From NCBI RefSeq assembly GCF_018327685.1, contig NZ_BNEL01000001.1:1240001-1304000 (forward strand): 64,000 nt of DNA, read 5' to 3'. Both the position numbers and the translations under genes were made by a program. The notes beneath the pieces were generated by a model. That model was not told the DNA's origin and did not search any database. It saw nothing but the letters and a program-made list of their open reading frames with translations. Positions 9,814-19,959 of the stretch are shown one piece after another; the first letter of the stretch is position 1, and each line of letters begins with the position of its first letter. The DNA comes from Streptomyces sp. TS71-3. GTDB taxonomy: Bacteria; Actinomycetota; Actinomycetes; Streptomycetales; Streptomycetaceae.

Positions 9814-11541
9814 GCCCCGAAGAAGCCCACGGTGACCTTCGGCGCTCCGTACTCCGAGTGCTTGCCTGACGTGTGTGACGCCGCCGGTGGTCCGGGCACG
9901 GTGGGGCACTTCACCTTCGCCCCGCATACGGGGGACAGCAACAACACCGCCTACGAGTACAAGCTGGCGACCTCCACGTCCTGGTCCGCACCCATCTCCG
10001 GTTCGACGGTGTCTGTGTCGATCACGCCACGGCTCGCGGGTACGCAGCAGGTTCAGGTCCGCGCTCAGGACAGTGCGGGACGCTGGGGCGAGGCGGAGGT
10101 CAAGCAGTTCAATGTCGCCGAGGGGCAGGCGGCGATCGGCCGCTGGCACTTCGACGACGGGGCGCCGGCCTCGGGGGTGACCACGGCTGCCGACACGGCG
10201 ACAGAGGGCGGCACCCGCTACCCCGCGACGCTGCATACCACGGGGGCGGGTTGGTCGTCGCTGGCGCGCCGGGGTGAGGGGGACCGTTCGCTGTGGCTGA
10301 ACGACACCTCTGATACGGCGAGTCAGTCCGGCTATGCGGCTACGGCAGCTCCTGTCGTCAACACGCAGTCGTCGTTCACGGTTTCGGCGTGGGCGTATCT
10401 GGCGGATGGGTCGGACTTCCGTACGGTCGTGTCGGAGACAGGAAGTGACGGCTCCGGATTCGCTCTGTACTACTCGCCGAGTGTGCAGCGGTGGGTGTTC
10501 TTGTGGAGCTGGTCCGAGAACGGTGTCCGTAAGTATCTGGGTGCGAACGCTGATGCGGCCGGTGTGCCGTTGAAGGTGTGGACACATCTGACCGGCGTGT
10601 ATGACGCCCAGGCCCGGACGATCTCCCTGTACGTCAACGGGCGTCTTCAGGGATCGCCCGTCGCGCTGCCCGATACTGCGAAAGCAACGACGTCCAACGG
10701 AACTTTGCAGTTCGGGCGGGCCAGCTTCACTCCGGGTACCTACGAGGACTACTGGCGGGGCCGGGTCGATGAGGCGGCTGTGTGGCAGCGGGCGTTGCCG
10801 GATGAGGAGATCGCCAGTGAGGACGGGCTGCCGGACGCCGACCACGAAGCGGGTGTCGAGCTGATGGGTGCCTGGAATCCGGACGGTGCCAGTGGCACGT
10901 TGCTGGCGGACTCCACGTCCGGGTACGGCCGGGCGCTCTCTCTGGCCGGCGGGGCCTCGCTGGACGGCTCGGCGATCGTCTTGAATGGGACCGACGGCGC
11001 GGCCACCACGTCGGGTCCGGTGGTGGACGACACGGCCTCGTTCACCGCTACCACTCTGGTGGACGTGGACAGCAACGCCCTGCTGACGAAGCCGGTCGGC
11101 TATACGGCGCAAGTCGTCGGCCAGCGTGGTGCGGACGGTTCCGCCTGGGGCTTCTGGTACCAGCTGACGGGTACGGACATCGACCCTGGCACGGATACCA
11201 CCGTCCCCGTCGGCAACTGGTATTTCGGCCGGTTGAACACCGATGGCAGTTTCGACGGTGTGGTCTCCGACGAGGCCGCGGTGCTGGGTAGTCCGGTGCG
11301 GATGACGGGCACGTACGACGCCCCGTCCGGCACGATCCACTTCTACCTCGGGCCTGACGAGAACGGTGCTGACGGCACCCACCCGTACGCAGCGGTGGGT
11401 GGGTCCGGCGAGTTCGCGGCCGGTAAGGGTTACGTCGGTGGCGCGTGGGGTCACTATCTGCCCGGCGCTGTCTCCGATATCCGACTCTGGGCCGGAGCCA
11501 TGGTCGACCAGAAGCAGATCATCGACATCATCGGCGACTGA
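9814..11541 (+). pseudogene. Secreted DNRLRE/LamG protein, 3' part
   Basis: This is the downstream half of the split gene, resuming in the same frame straight after the second ACT duplication (APKKPTVTFG...). Its 575 codons contain a fibronectin-like region (PHTGDSNNTAYEYKL), then two LamG/concanavalin-like jelly-roll domains (for example SFTVSAWAYLADGS and WTHLTGVYDA). These bind carbohydrate or protein in secreted proteins. No start or ribosome binding site of its own is evident, so without the 5' half it should not be exported. The gene lies directly upstream of the giant RHS gene, so the two may have worked together at the cell surface. Confidence 0.85.
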
Positions 11542-11675
11542 CCTGACCCGCGTGAGGTCTCCGGGTGAGGCGGAGTTGGACAACCTCATCCGGTCAGAAC
11601 CCCACCTTTCCCTTTGTCCCTTCTTTGATTCCTTGGCACGCGCAGGCGGCCGGCGGCGGTCGCGGGAGGCTAGTC

Positions 11676-14600
11676 ATGAGTTCCGGCATGAAGGCTCGTT
11701 GGATCGGCAGCGCTCTGACCCACGGCGCTTGGTTGCCGTGGCGTGCACCTGCACAGAAGCGGGTTGTACGACGTCGCCGGCGAGCGTCGGTTGTCGCGGT
11801 ACTGTGTATGGCCCTCGTCATCCCGGCGGGTCTGGGGGCGCCGTCGGCTTACGCTGCCGTTGGCGGCCTGGGCAAGCCGCCCCTGCCCAAGCAACGGGGT
11901 GACAAGGTTCACCCATATGCTGGCTTAGGGGCTGAGAAGGTCCGTGAACAGGTGGCGAGAACCATGGCCGTCAACGCCGCCCAAGCCCGGCGCGCACGGG
12001 ACCAACAGCGCTCTGTCTGGCCCACTGCCGCAGCGGCCACCGCACGGATACCAGGACAGGGCGCGGCAAAACTGACTGCTGGAGGAGTGCCTGTCTCCGT
12101 CGCTTCTGGTCCGGAGACGAACGCGGTTACCGGCCAGGTTCAGGTGCGGGTTCTCGACCAACAGCAGGCTCATGCGGCCGGCATCAAGGGTGTGCTGCTG
12201 ACGGCGTCGGCAACTGAACCGGGCTCCGCAAAAGTGAGTGTCGACTACTCGGCGTTCGCCTCCGCCTACGGCGGCGACTGGTCCGGTCGACTGCAACTGG
12301 TTCGACTGCCCGCCTGTGCGCTGACCACGCCGCAGAAGGCTACCTGCCGTACGCAGACCCCGCTCGGCTCGCACAACGATATCGACAGGCAGACACTGTC
12401 GGCCAAGGTCGGTCTGGGAGAAGCAAGCAGCAGCACCGGCAGGGGGCGTGCTTCCCGCTCGGCGCCGCGCACTCCCCTCAGGGCTGCCGGCACAACTTCC
12501 TCGGCCACGGTGTTGGCCGTGACGGACACGTCAACGGGGGAATCCGCCTCCGGCGCGGGCAACTACGCGGCCAGTCCACTGTCGTCCTCCTCCAGTTGGG
12601 AGGCGGGCGGCTCTTCAGGCGCTTTCACCTGGTCGTACCCGCTGCCCACACCGCCGGCCGCTGCCGGCCCGGCCCCCCAGCTGTCGCTGTCGTACGACTC
12701 GGGAAGCGTGGACGGTAGGACGGCGTCGACGAACAACCAGGGCACGTTGGTCGGTGAGGGTTTCACCGACGTGGCGTCGTCCTACGTCGAGCGGTCCTAT
12801 GGCTCGTGTGATGACGACGGGCAGGACGGTAAGTACGACCTGTGCTGGAAGTACGACAACGCCTCGCTGGTGCTGAACGGCAAGTCCACCGAGCTGGTCA
12901 AGGACGACACCAAAGGCGTGTGGCATCTGAAGAACGACGACGCCTCGACGGTTACCCACTGCTCCGACGCCTCTCAGGTCACCCCCTGCTCCGGCACCGA
13001 CAACGACGACAACGACGACGAGTACTGGATCGTCACCACTGGTGACGGTACGAAGTACGTGTTCGGGCTGAACAGGCTGCCCGGTGCGGGCAGCGAGCGC
13101 ACGAACTCCGTCTGGACCGTGCCCGCGTTTGGAGACGACTCCGGAGATCCGGGCTACGACCAGGGTTCCAGCTTCGCTAACCGGGCCGTCACCCAGGCGT
13201 GGCGGTGGAACCTGGACTACGTGGTGGACCTGCATGGCAACGCGATGTCGTACTGGTACACCCCCGAGACCAACCACTACGCCAAGAACGGTGCCACGAC
13301 CGGCACAGCCCAGTACACGCGAGGTGGTTACCTGACCAAACTCCTCTACGGTCAGAGCAAGGACAGCTTGTTCACCGGTACCGCCTCGGACGAGATCACC
13401 TTCCACTACGAGGAGCGGTGCATCTCCGACTGTTCCTCGCTGACCTCTGCCACCGCCTCACACTGGCCCGACGTCCCCTTCGATGCCATCTGCGCCTCCG
13501 GAGCAGACTGTGATGCCACTGGCCCGACGTTCTTCACCCGCAAGCGTCTGACCAGCATCGATACTCACGCTTGGTCGGCTACCGCCGGCGCCTACACGGA
13601 CGTCGACTCCTGGGCGCTTACTCAGGAGTTCATGGACCCGGGTGACATCGGTAACAGCACGGACCAGAGCCTGGTCCTGAAGAGCATCCGGCATACCGGC
13701 AAGAACGGGGGGACGATCTCCCTGGACCCGGTGACGTTCACCTACCAGATGCGGGACAACCGGGTCGATGGCTCCAACGACGACATCCTGCCGCTGAGGC
13801 GGCCCCGGATTCAGAGCATCACCTCCGAGACCGGTGCCATCGCCAGTGTGACACTGTCGGACCCGGAGTGTGTGCGCGGCTCGAACATGCCGTCGTCGGA
13901 GGACAACGACACCAAGAGCTGCTACCCGGTCTACTGGCACATCAACGGAGCCAGTGAGGCTTCCCTGGACTGGTTCCACAAGTATCGGGTCACCGACGTC
14001 CTCACCTCCGATCCCACCGGGCTTGGCGAGACGGAGGAGAGCCACTACAGCTACTCCGGTCCGGCCTGGCACTACAACAACGACCCGATCACCCCGGCCA
14101 AGGAACGTACCTGGTCCCAGTGGCGGGGCTACCGCACCGTCACCACCCTCAAGGGCGCTTCCAGCGAGACCCAGTCCAAGGCCGTGTCCGTGTATCTGCA
14201 GGGCATGGACGGCGACAAGCAGAAGGACGGCACGACCCGGTCTGTCTCGGTTCCGGGCACGGGTTTCACGGGCTTGTCCGTGCCGGAGCAGACCGACAGT
14301 GACCGCTTCTCGGGCTTCACGCGTGAACAGGTCACGTACAACGGGACCGCCCCGGTCTCCGTGACGGTCAACTCTCCGTGGTCACAGCTCACCGCGAGCC
14401 AGCAGAAGTCGTACGCCAACATCGAGGCCTACTTCATCCGCACGTACAAGACCGAGACCTCGACCTACCTGACGGCGTCCTCCTCCTGGCGCACCCGGAG
14501 CCAGACCACGAGCTTCGACGGCTACGGCATGCCCAGCACGGTCCACGACGCGGGCGACAGTGCTGTCACCGGTGACGAGACCTGCACGCGCACCTGGTAC

Positions 14601-17600
14601 GCACGCAACGACAGTCTCGGCATCAACTCCCTGACTTCGCGCACCCGTGTCGTCGGGCGTGCGTGTTCCACGGCCGAGACCGCCCTGGACCTGCCGGCCT
14701 CCTCCAGCACCCGCGGCGACGTGCTCTCGGACACGGCGACCGTCTACGACGACACCGACGCCACCGCCTGGACGGCCTCACAGACCCCGACCAAGGGGGA
14801 GGTCGACTGGACCGGCCGTGCCTCCGCCTACCCGGCCACGGCCACCGGCGGCGAGCGGAACCCGACCTCGTGGCAGACCCTCACCAGGACCACGGGGTAC
14901 GACACCCTGGGCCGGCCGGGGAGCGTGAGCGATGCGGCAGGACACACGACCACCACGGCCTACACCCCGACCAGCGGCGGGCCGCTGACCAAGACCACGG
15001 TCACCAACGCCAAGAGCCAGAAGTCCAACACGTACCTGGACTACGCGCGCGGCACGACGGTGAAGGCGTACGACGTCAACAACAAGCTGACGGAGTCGAC
15101 GTATGACGCGCTGGGCCGGGTGACCGCGGTCTGGCTGCCCAACCACCTGCGTGCCGCCCTGTACGGCGCCAACTACACCTACGCCTACTCCGTCACCAAC
15201 GACGCCCCGTCCTGGGTGTCCACCTCCAGCATCCGTGCCGAGGGCGTCTACGACACCACCTACGCGATCTACGACGCGCTGCTGCGACCGCTGCAGACCC
15301 AGTCCCCGACCCCCAACGGGGGCCGGTTGCTGAGCGACACCCGCTACGACAGCCGTGGCCTGGCCTACGAGACCTACGCCAACGTCTTCGACTCCACCAC
15401 GACACCGTCCGGCAGCTATGCGAGGGCCGTGTATGGCGGTGCACCCAAGCAGAGCGACATCGTCTTCGATGGTGCGGAGCGCCCGACCACCAGCACCTTC
15501 TATATCTACGGTGTCAAGAAGTGGTCCACGGCGACGACGTACACGGGTGACTCCAGCGCCACCACTGCTGTCAAGGGCGGCTCGGCGGTCCGCACCATCA
15601 CTGACGCGTGGGGACGCACCAGCGAGCAGCGTGAGTACTCGGGTGTCGACCCGGCCGATTCCGACTACGGCGCGGGTGTCGGCGGCGCCGAGTACACCTC
15701 GACGAAGTACACCTACACGCGCGATGGCAAGCCGGACGCGATCACCGGTCCGGACGGCACGAAGTGGTCCTACGGCTATGACCTGTTCGGCCGCCAGGTC
15801 TCGGCGTCGGACCCGGACAAGGGCGCGACGAGCACGTCGTACACGGATCTGGACCAGGTCGCCACCACCACGGACGCCCGAGACACCACCCTCCTGTACG
15901 GCTACGACGAACTCGGGCGCAAGACCGACGCGTGGCACACGTCCAAGGCCGATGAGAACAAGCTTGCCAACTGGGCCTACGACACCCTGCTCAAGGGGCA
16001 GTTGGATGCGTCGACCAGCTATGTCGGCGGTGTGGCGGGCACGTCCTACACCAGGAAGGTCACCGCATACGACAGCCTGTATCGGCCGACCACCACCCAG
16101 CTCGTCCTGCCCTCCGGCGACCCCCTGGTCACCTCAGACGCCGTCGCGGACACAGTGACGTTCTCGACCTACTACAACCTCAGCGGCACCCAGCAGTACA
16201 TCTCCGAACCGGCCGCCGGCGGCCTCCCGGCGGAAATCGTCAACACCCGCTACAACACCGCTGGCCTTCCCACCACCGTCTCCGGCGCCAGCGGCTACCT
16301 GCTGGGTGCCGCCTACTCCGAGACCGGTCAGCCTCAGCAGTTCACCCTGGGTACCTCCGAGGCCGAGGGCATCAAGAAGGCCTACGTCACCAACACCTGG
16401 GAGGCAGGAACCGACCGGCTCAAGCAGTCGGCCGTCACCGACCAGACCCACGGCTACGAGCTGCAAGAGCTGAACTACGGCTATGACGATGCGGGCAACG
16501 TCACCGCCATCACGGATCCCACCACCCTGGCAGGCAGCGGCAAGGGCGACGACCAGTGCTTCACCTACGACGGCCACCGGCGCGTGACCGACGCCTGGAC
16601 CCCCGCCACCGCCGACTGCTCCCCTTCCGGCCGCACTACCGCCAATCTCGGCGGCGCCGCCCCGTACTGGACGTCGTACGCCTACACCGACAGCGGTCTG
16701 CGCACCACCGAGACCACCCACGCGTCAGCCGGGGACTCCACCAGGACGTACTGCTACGACCCCGACCGGCCCCACGCACTGACCGCGACCACCACCGCGT
16801 CCTCGTGCACCGGAGTCACCCCCGCCTACGCCTACGACGACACCGGCAATACCACTGGCCGGCCCAACGGCACCGACACCCAGACCCTTACCTGGAACCC
16901 GCAGGGCCAACTCGACACCCTCACCGAGAAGACCGGCTCCGGCACCACCAGGAGCACCACCAGCCATGTCTACGACGCCGACGGCAGTCTGCTTATCCGC
17001 CGCAACACCAGCGGTGAGACGGTCCTCTATCTTGATGGCGGCGCCGAGGTCCACCTGGACACCTCCACCGCGGCCCCCAAGTACTGGGCACAGCGCTACT
17101 ACACCGCCGCCGGCACCACCATCGCCCTGCGCACCAACAAACCCGGCGTGCCGGCACTGACGTGGCTCGCCGCCGACCAGCATGGCACCAGCACGCTCGC
17201 CATCACCGGGGACTCCACCCAGGCGATCACCAAGCGCTACGCCACCCCCTTCGGGACTCCGCGCTCCGGCGGCACCGGCACCTGGCCCGACGACAAATCC
17301 TTCCTCGGCGCCCCAGCCAACCCCGACACCGGCCTGACCCACCTCGGCGCACGCGAATACGACCCGACCACCGGCCGCTTCATCAGCGTCGACCCACTAC
17401 TCACGCTGGACCAGCCCCAGTCCCTCAACGGCTACACCTACGCGAACAACAACCCGGTCAGCGCCAGCGACCCCGATGGCAAGAGTGTTATGTGCCCGCC
17501 TGACACCGGCCTGTGCGGGGGGTCGAGCGGCCAGGGCAGCAAGGGATCCAGCTCGGCCACCGGGTCCGGAGATTCGCCCGTGGAAGGCAACCACGGGAGC

Positions 17601-18317
17601 GGAACTTCACAGAGCAGTGGCTGTAACACTGCTTGCCTGAATGCGCTCAAGGCGCTGAGCGAGCGGTACAAGGGCGGTCTCTACAAGTCCCTCGCTGATC
17701 AGCTTGTCCAGTATGTGCTGGCCCTCGCTGGAAACACCAGTCCATGCAGCGAGGGTGCGTCTGTGGCTTCGGGAGCGGCTGCCGCCTGCGCAGACCTAAG
17801 GGGAGTCGGTTCGGACATGGATATGCTGGACGTGGTCAAGGATTGGCTTTATGGAAAGGGAAACACCTACGTTTTCGGTGCGGGGAGTAAAATCACGCGA
17901 CAGTTGGCTGGGGGCGAAGGTAACGTAAAGCTTCTGAGGGATCTCGCCGACTCGATATCCAGCAGCGGTTACTCTGCTTCTCCCGACGCGCAAGGCGGCG
18001 AGAATTCGTATAGCGATCCTAAAGTTAATTTCCTCAAGGATGTTACGGGAATGGTGACTGGCGGGAAGCGTGGATCCCATATTCCGGAAGCATATATGGG
18101 GTCGTATAATGAAATCTACCAGGTGATAAATGTGAACCGCGAGAAGCGAACTTTTACTGTTGCCTTTGCGGCGTACAATGCGACAGGCCATGAGTCGCTT
18201 CTGCATCTAGGTCATATTCCGCATACGGGCATTCCGCTTTTCCCTGACAGGGCGGACGGTTATCAGCAGGCTCCTCTCCGTCAGGTCTACTACTGGACGA
18301 TGGAGGTGGGCGGATGA
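11676..18317 (+). CDS. Giant secreted RHS-repeat protein with an unrecognised variable tip
   Basis: I choose ATG 11676 because GGGAGG ends 6 nt upstream; the frame stays open further upstream but without signals. The 2213-aa product has a twin-arginine-poor, Arg-rich N-terminus and a hydrophobic core ending in SAYA, so export is likely. A SpvB/TcdB-like region (LSLSYDSGSVDGRT, VGEGFTDV) precedes many YD repeats and the RHS core end (REYDPTTGRFISVDPL, 17350-17395). The last 270 residues are Gly/Ser-rich and then a tip (17600-18317) that I do not recognise. It carries no Hint domain. Base composition falls sharply in the tip; 18001-18060 is 40% GC against roughly 65-70% in the repeat region. 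A toxin role is inferred from architecture. Confidence 0.8.
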   Translation: MSSGMKARWIGSALTHGAWLPWRAPAQKRVVRRRRRASVVAVLCMALVIPAGLGAPSAYAAVGGLGKPPLPKQRGDKVHPYAGLGAEKVREQVARTMAVNAAQARRARDQQRSVWPTAAAATARIPGQGAAKLTAGGVPVSVASGPETNAVTGQVQVRVLDQQQAHAAGIKGVLLTASATEPGSAKVSVDYSAFASAYGGDWSGRLQLVRLPACALTTPQKATCRTQTPLGSHNDIDRQTLSAKVGLGEASSSTGRGRASRSAPRTPLRAAGTTSSATVLAVTDTSTGESASGAGNYAASPLSSSSSWEAGGSSGAFTWSYPLPTPPAAAGPAPQLSLSYDSGSVDGRTASTNNQGTLVGEGFTDVASSYVERSYGSCDDDGQDGKYDLCWKYDNASLVLNGKSTELVKDDTKGVWHLKNDDASTVTHCSDASQVTPCSGTDNDDNDDEYWIVTTGDGTKYVFGLNRLPGAGSERTNSVWTVPAFGDDSGDPGYDQGSSFANRAVTQAWRWNLDYVVDLHGNAMSYWYTPETNHYAKNGATTGTAQYTRGGYLTKLLYGQSKDSLFTGTASDEITFHYEERCISDCSSLTSATASHWPDVPFDAICASGADCDATGPTFFTRKRLTSIDTHAWSATAGAYTDVDSWALTQEFMDPGDIGNSTDQSLVLKSIRHTGKNGGTISLDPVTFTYQMRDNRVDGSNDDILPLRRPRIQSITSETGAIASVTLSDPECVRGSNMPSSEDNDTKSCYPVYWHINGASEASLDWFHKYRVTDVLTSDPTGLGETEESHYSYSGPAWHYNNDPITPAKERTWSQWRGYRTVTTLKGASSETQSKAVSVYLQGMDGDKQKDGTTRSVSVPGTGFTGLSVPEQTDSDRFSGFTREQVTYNGTAPVSVTVNSPWSQLTASQQKSYANIEAYFIRTYKTETSTYLTASSSWRTRSQTTSFDGYGMPSTVHDAGDSAVTGDETCTRTWYARNDSLGINSLTSRTRVVGRACSTAETALDLPASSSTRGDVLSDTATVYDDTDATAWTASQTPTKGEVDWTGRASAYPATATGGERNPTSWQTLTRTTGYDTLGRPGSVSDAAGHTTTTAYTPTSGGPLTKTTVTNAKSQKSNTYLDYARGTTVKAYDVNNKLTESTYDALGRVTAVWLPNHLRAALYGANYTYAYSVTNDAPSWVSTSSIRAEGVYDTTYAIYDALLRPLQTQSPTPNGGRLLSDTRYDSRGLAYETYANVFDSTTTPSGSYARAVYGGAPKQSDIVFDGAERPTTSTFYIYGVKKWSTATTYTGDSSATTAVKGGSAVRTITDAWGRTSEQREYSGVDPADSDYGAGVGGAEYTSTKYTYTRDGKPDAITGPDGTKWSYGYDLFGRQVSASDPDKGATSTSYTDLDQVATTTDARDTTLLYGYDELGRKTDAWHTSKADENKLANWAYDTLLKGQLDASTSYVGGVAGTSYTRKVTAYDSLYRPTTTQLVLPSGDPLVTSDAVADTVTFSTYYNLSGTQQYISEPAAGGLPAEIVNTRYNTAGLPTTVSGASGYLLGAAYSETGQPQQFTLGTSEAEGIKKAYVTNTWEAGTDRLKQSAVTDQTHGYELQELNYGYDDAGNVTAITDPTTLAGSGKGDDQCFTYDGHRRVTDAWTPATADCSPSGRTTANLGGAAPYWTSYAYTDSGLRTTETTHASAGDSTRTYCYDPDRPHALTATTTASSCTGVTPAYAYDDTGNTTGRPNGTDTQTLTWNPQGQLDTLTEKTGSGTTRSTTSHVYDADGSLLIRRNTSGETVLYLDGGAEVHLDTSTAAPKYWAQRYYTAAGTTIALRTNKPGVPALTWLAADQHGTSTLAITGDSTQAITKRYATPFGTPRSGGTGTWPDDKSFLGAPANPDTGLTHLGAREYDPTTGRFISVDPLLTLDQPQSLNGYTYANNNPVSASDPDGKSVMCPPDTGLCGGSSGQGSKGSSSATGSGDSPVEGNHGSGTSQSSGCNTACLNALKALSERYKGGLYKSLADQLVQYVLALAGNTSPCSEGASVASGAAAACADLRGVGSDMDMLDVVKDWLYGKGNTYVFGAGSKITRQLAGGEGNVKLLRDLADSISSSGYSASPDAQGGENSYSDPKVNFLKDVTGMVTGGKRGSHIPEAYMGSYNEIYQVINVNREKRTFTVAFAAYNATGHESLLHLGHIPHTGIPLFPDRADGYQQAPLRQVYYWTMEVGG

Positions 18318-19048
18318 TCTCGAATGTGTATGAAGGGAAAATGCGAGAGCGGATTTCCAGATTTCGCGGTGTTCCGTTTGCGGGTTGGGCTTTTCGGGTC
18401 GTTGCGCTTGTTGTGTTGGCGATCGGATTTCTTGGTCTCTGCTCGTTCGAAGTCCCCGCCATGGCGGATATGTCGGACCTTGTGAAGGCTGCGCATGGTG
18501 GTGAAGTGTCGGAGGTCTATGTGCGGCATGAAGGCTACGCTGAATTTCGGGTGTTCTGGTCAAGTGGGTACCTGAGGGACTATGAAGCAACCTACAAGTA
18601 TGAGCATCCTGTGGCTCCTGTGACTCAAGAGGTATTTGTGGCGGACGTGAGGAACAGGATGGGGGGAGAGGGTAAGTTCATATCATTCAAAAATGACGAT
18701 CGATTTGATGAAATTGGCTTCATTGATTTCTTCCTTCCTGTCCTGCACTGGCGGGTCATGCCATACTTTGCCTGGCCTGTGGCATTCTTCTGCGTGGTGG
18801 CACTCGTAGGGATTATTTCTCGGTCTGGCTTGCGCTCGGAGAGTGCGGGTTATTGGTTGCTCCTTTCCTTGGTTTTCGGTTTTGGGTTTCCGGCCTATTA
18901 TTGGTCGGAGCCCCGGCCTCTTATCCAGTTGCGCAAAGACAGGGTCGACCATGGATCTGTCATGACCGCGCGAAGAGTAGTGGGGGCCACCGCATGCTGG
19001 GCGGTACTCGGCGGGGCTGTCATAGCGGTCTTCGTCTTGCGGCGATGA
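18314..19048 (+). CDS. Four-helix membrane protein, candidate immunity to the RHS tip
   Basis: The start codon overlaps the RHS stop as ATGA, so the two are translationally coupled. The 244-aa protein has predicted membrane helices near residues 22-46, 148-167, 176-194 and 219-240. A soluble loop of about 95 residues (HGGEVSEVYVRHEGYAEF...) lies between helices 1 and 2. GC is low like the toxin tip, suggesting they travelled together. No family is recognised. A membrane immunity protein would suit a tip that acts at the membrane or in the envelope. This is inference from position. Confidence 0.6.
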   Translation: MISNVYEGKMRERISRFRGVPFAGWAFRVVALVVLAIGFLGLCSFEVPAMADMSDLVKAAHGGEVSEVYVRHEGYAEFRVFWSSGYLRDYEATYKYEHPVAPVTQEVFVADVRNRMGGEGKFISFKNDDRFDEIGFIDFFLPVLHWRVMPYFAWPVAFFCVVALVGIISRSGLRSESAGYWLLLSLVFGFGFPAYYWSEPRPLIQLRKDRVDHGSVMTARRVVGATACWAVLGGAVIAVFVLRR

Positions 19049-19959
19049 GGCGTGGGTGAGCATGAATATCTGCTCATCAATCGTTCCGTGAATCCGCATT
19101 TAGGCGGTTGTTGGCAGCACATAGCTGCGGCCAGAACGACTATGGTCAGCGAGTTGCAGGGATAGGCCGCGGTGCGAGGTGCTCACCGTGAAGGCGAGTT
19201 CCGCGCGCCTCCCGCTGCCGCTGGCATTGACAGCTTCCCGATCACGTTTCCAACGTTTATCTCGTTGCTGACGGCTCGAATCGCGCAGGCTGGGGCCGCC
19301 AGTGACGGATCATGCATAGCGCTCTGTGGTCGGGCTCTCTGGAGAGGGCTTTGGCTAGCGGAAGTGGCGCTCGCGCGGACTGGGCGCACGGTCCGCGACG
19401 GCGCTGGATATGCGCTGGATCCTGCGCCGCAAATCGGCGTTTTCGCAGGTGGCAGCCTTGCGTCCAACGTTCCGGTTCAACGTCTAGTACGTGCCCGGTG
19501 CCCTTCGGTAGAGAGAAACCGCAGGTCAAAGGGTATTGGCAGTGGCGTCGTGAGGGGTCTTCGCCGCGTTCCGCAGAACGTTTTGCTGGATTTTGCGGGA
19601 TGATCTGATGCGGCGTCAGTACGGTGTGCGCTGGTCAGGGCATCGGAGTCGGCCTTGCCGTAGCTTGTTCGGAATGCGGACGTTGGATATCTGCCGGATG
19701 TAAGTGATCTTGAAGTGGGTGCGGCGTCGGACTGCCGCTTCGTAGTCGACCGATGGCTGGCGCGTATGCTCGGTCGGCCCGCATCTTCTTGCGCGTGGCC
19801 GGGCCGTGCGCGGGCGAGCGTCGGATTGTGTTCCGCTAATCGATCGCCTGATAGACGTGCCATCGACCGTCCGAATGTCCATCACGCTTGCGGCTATATG
19901 ACCACAAGTTATGCGTCCATCTGACCATTGATCTTGATGGTGGTGGCATCCTGTGGTGC
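19049..19959. other. Gene-free spacer with one dispersed-repeat copy
   Basis: I find no credible gene in these 911 bases. It contains repeat copy B and then AT-richer DNA (19660-19960), likely promoter DNA for the ATPase gene at 19960. Confidence 0.5.
19401..19489. repeat. Dispersed repeat, copy B
   Basis: It matches copies A (5960-6160) and C (30830-31036) in its two GCTGGAT words, the CGCAGGTGGCAGC block and the terminal TTCCGGTTCAACGT followed by CTAG. It lacks the DyP gene tail carried by the other two. Confidence 0.65.
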
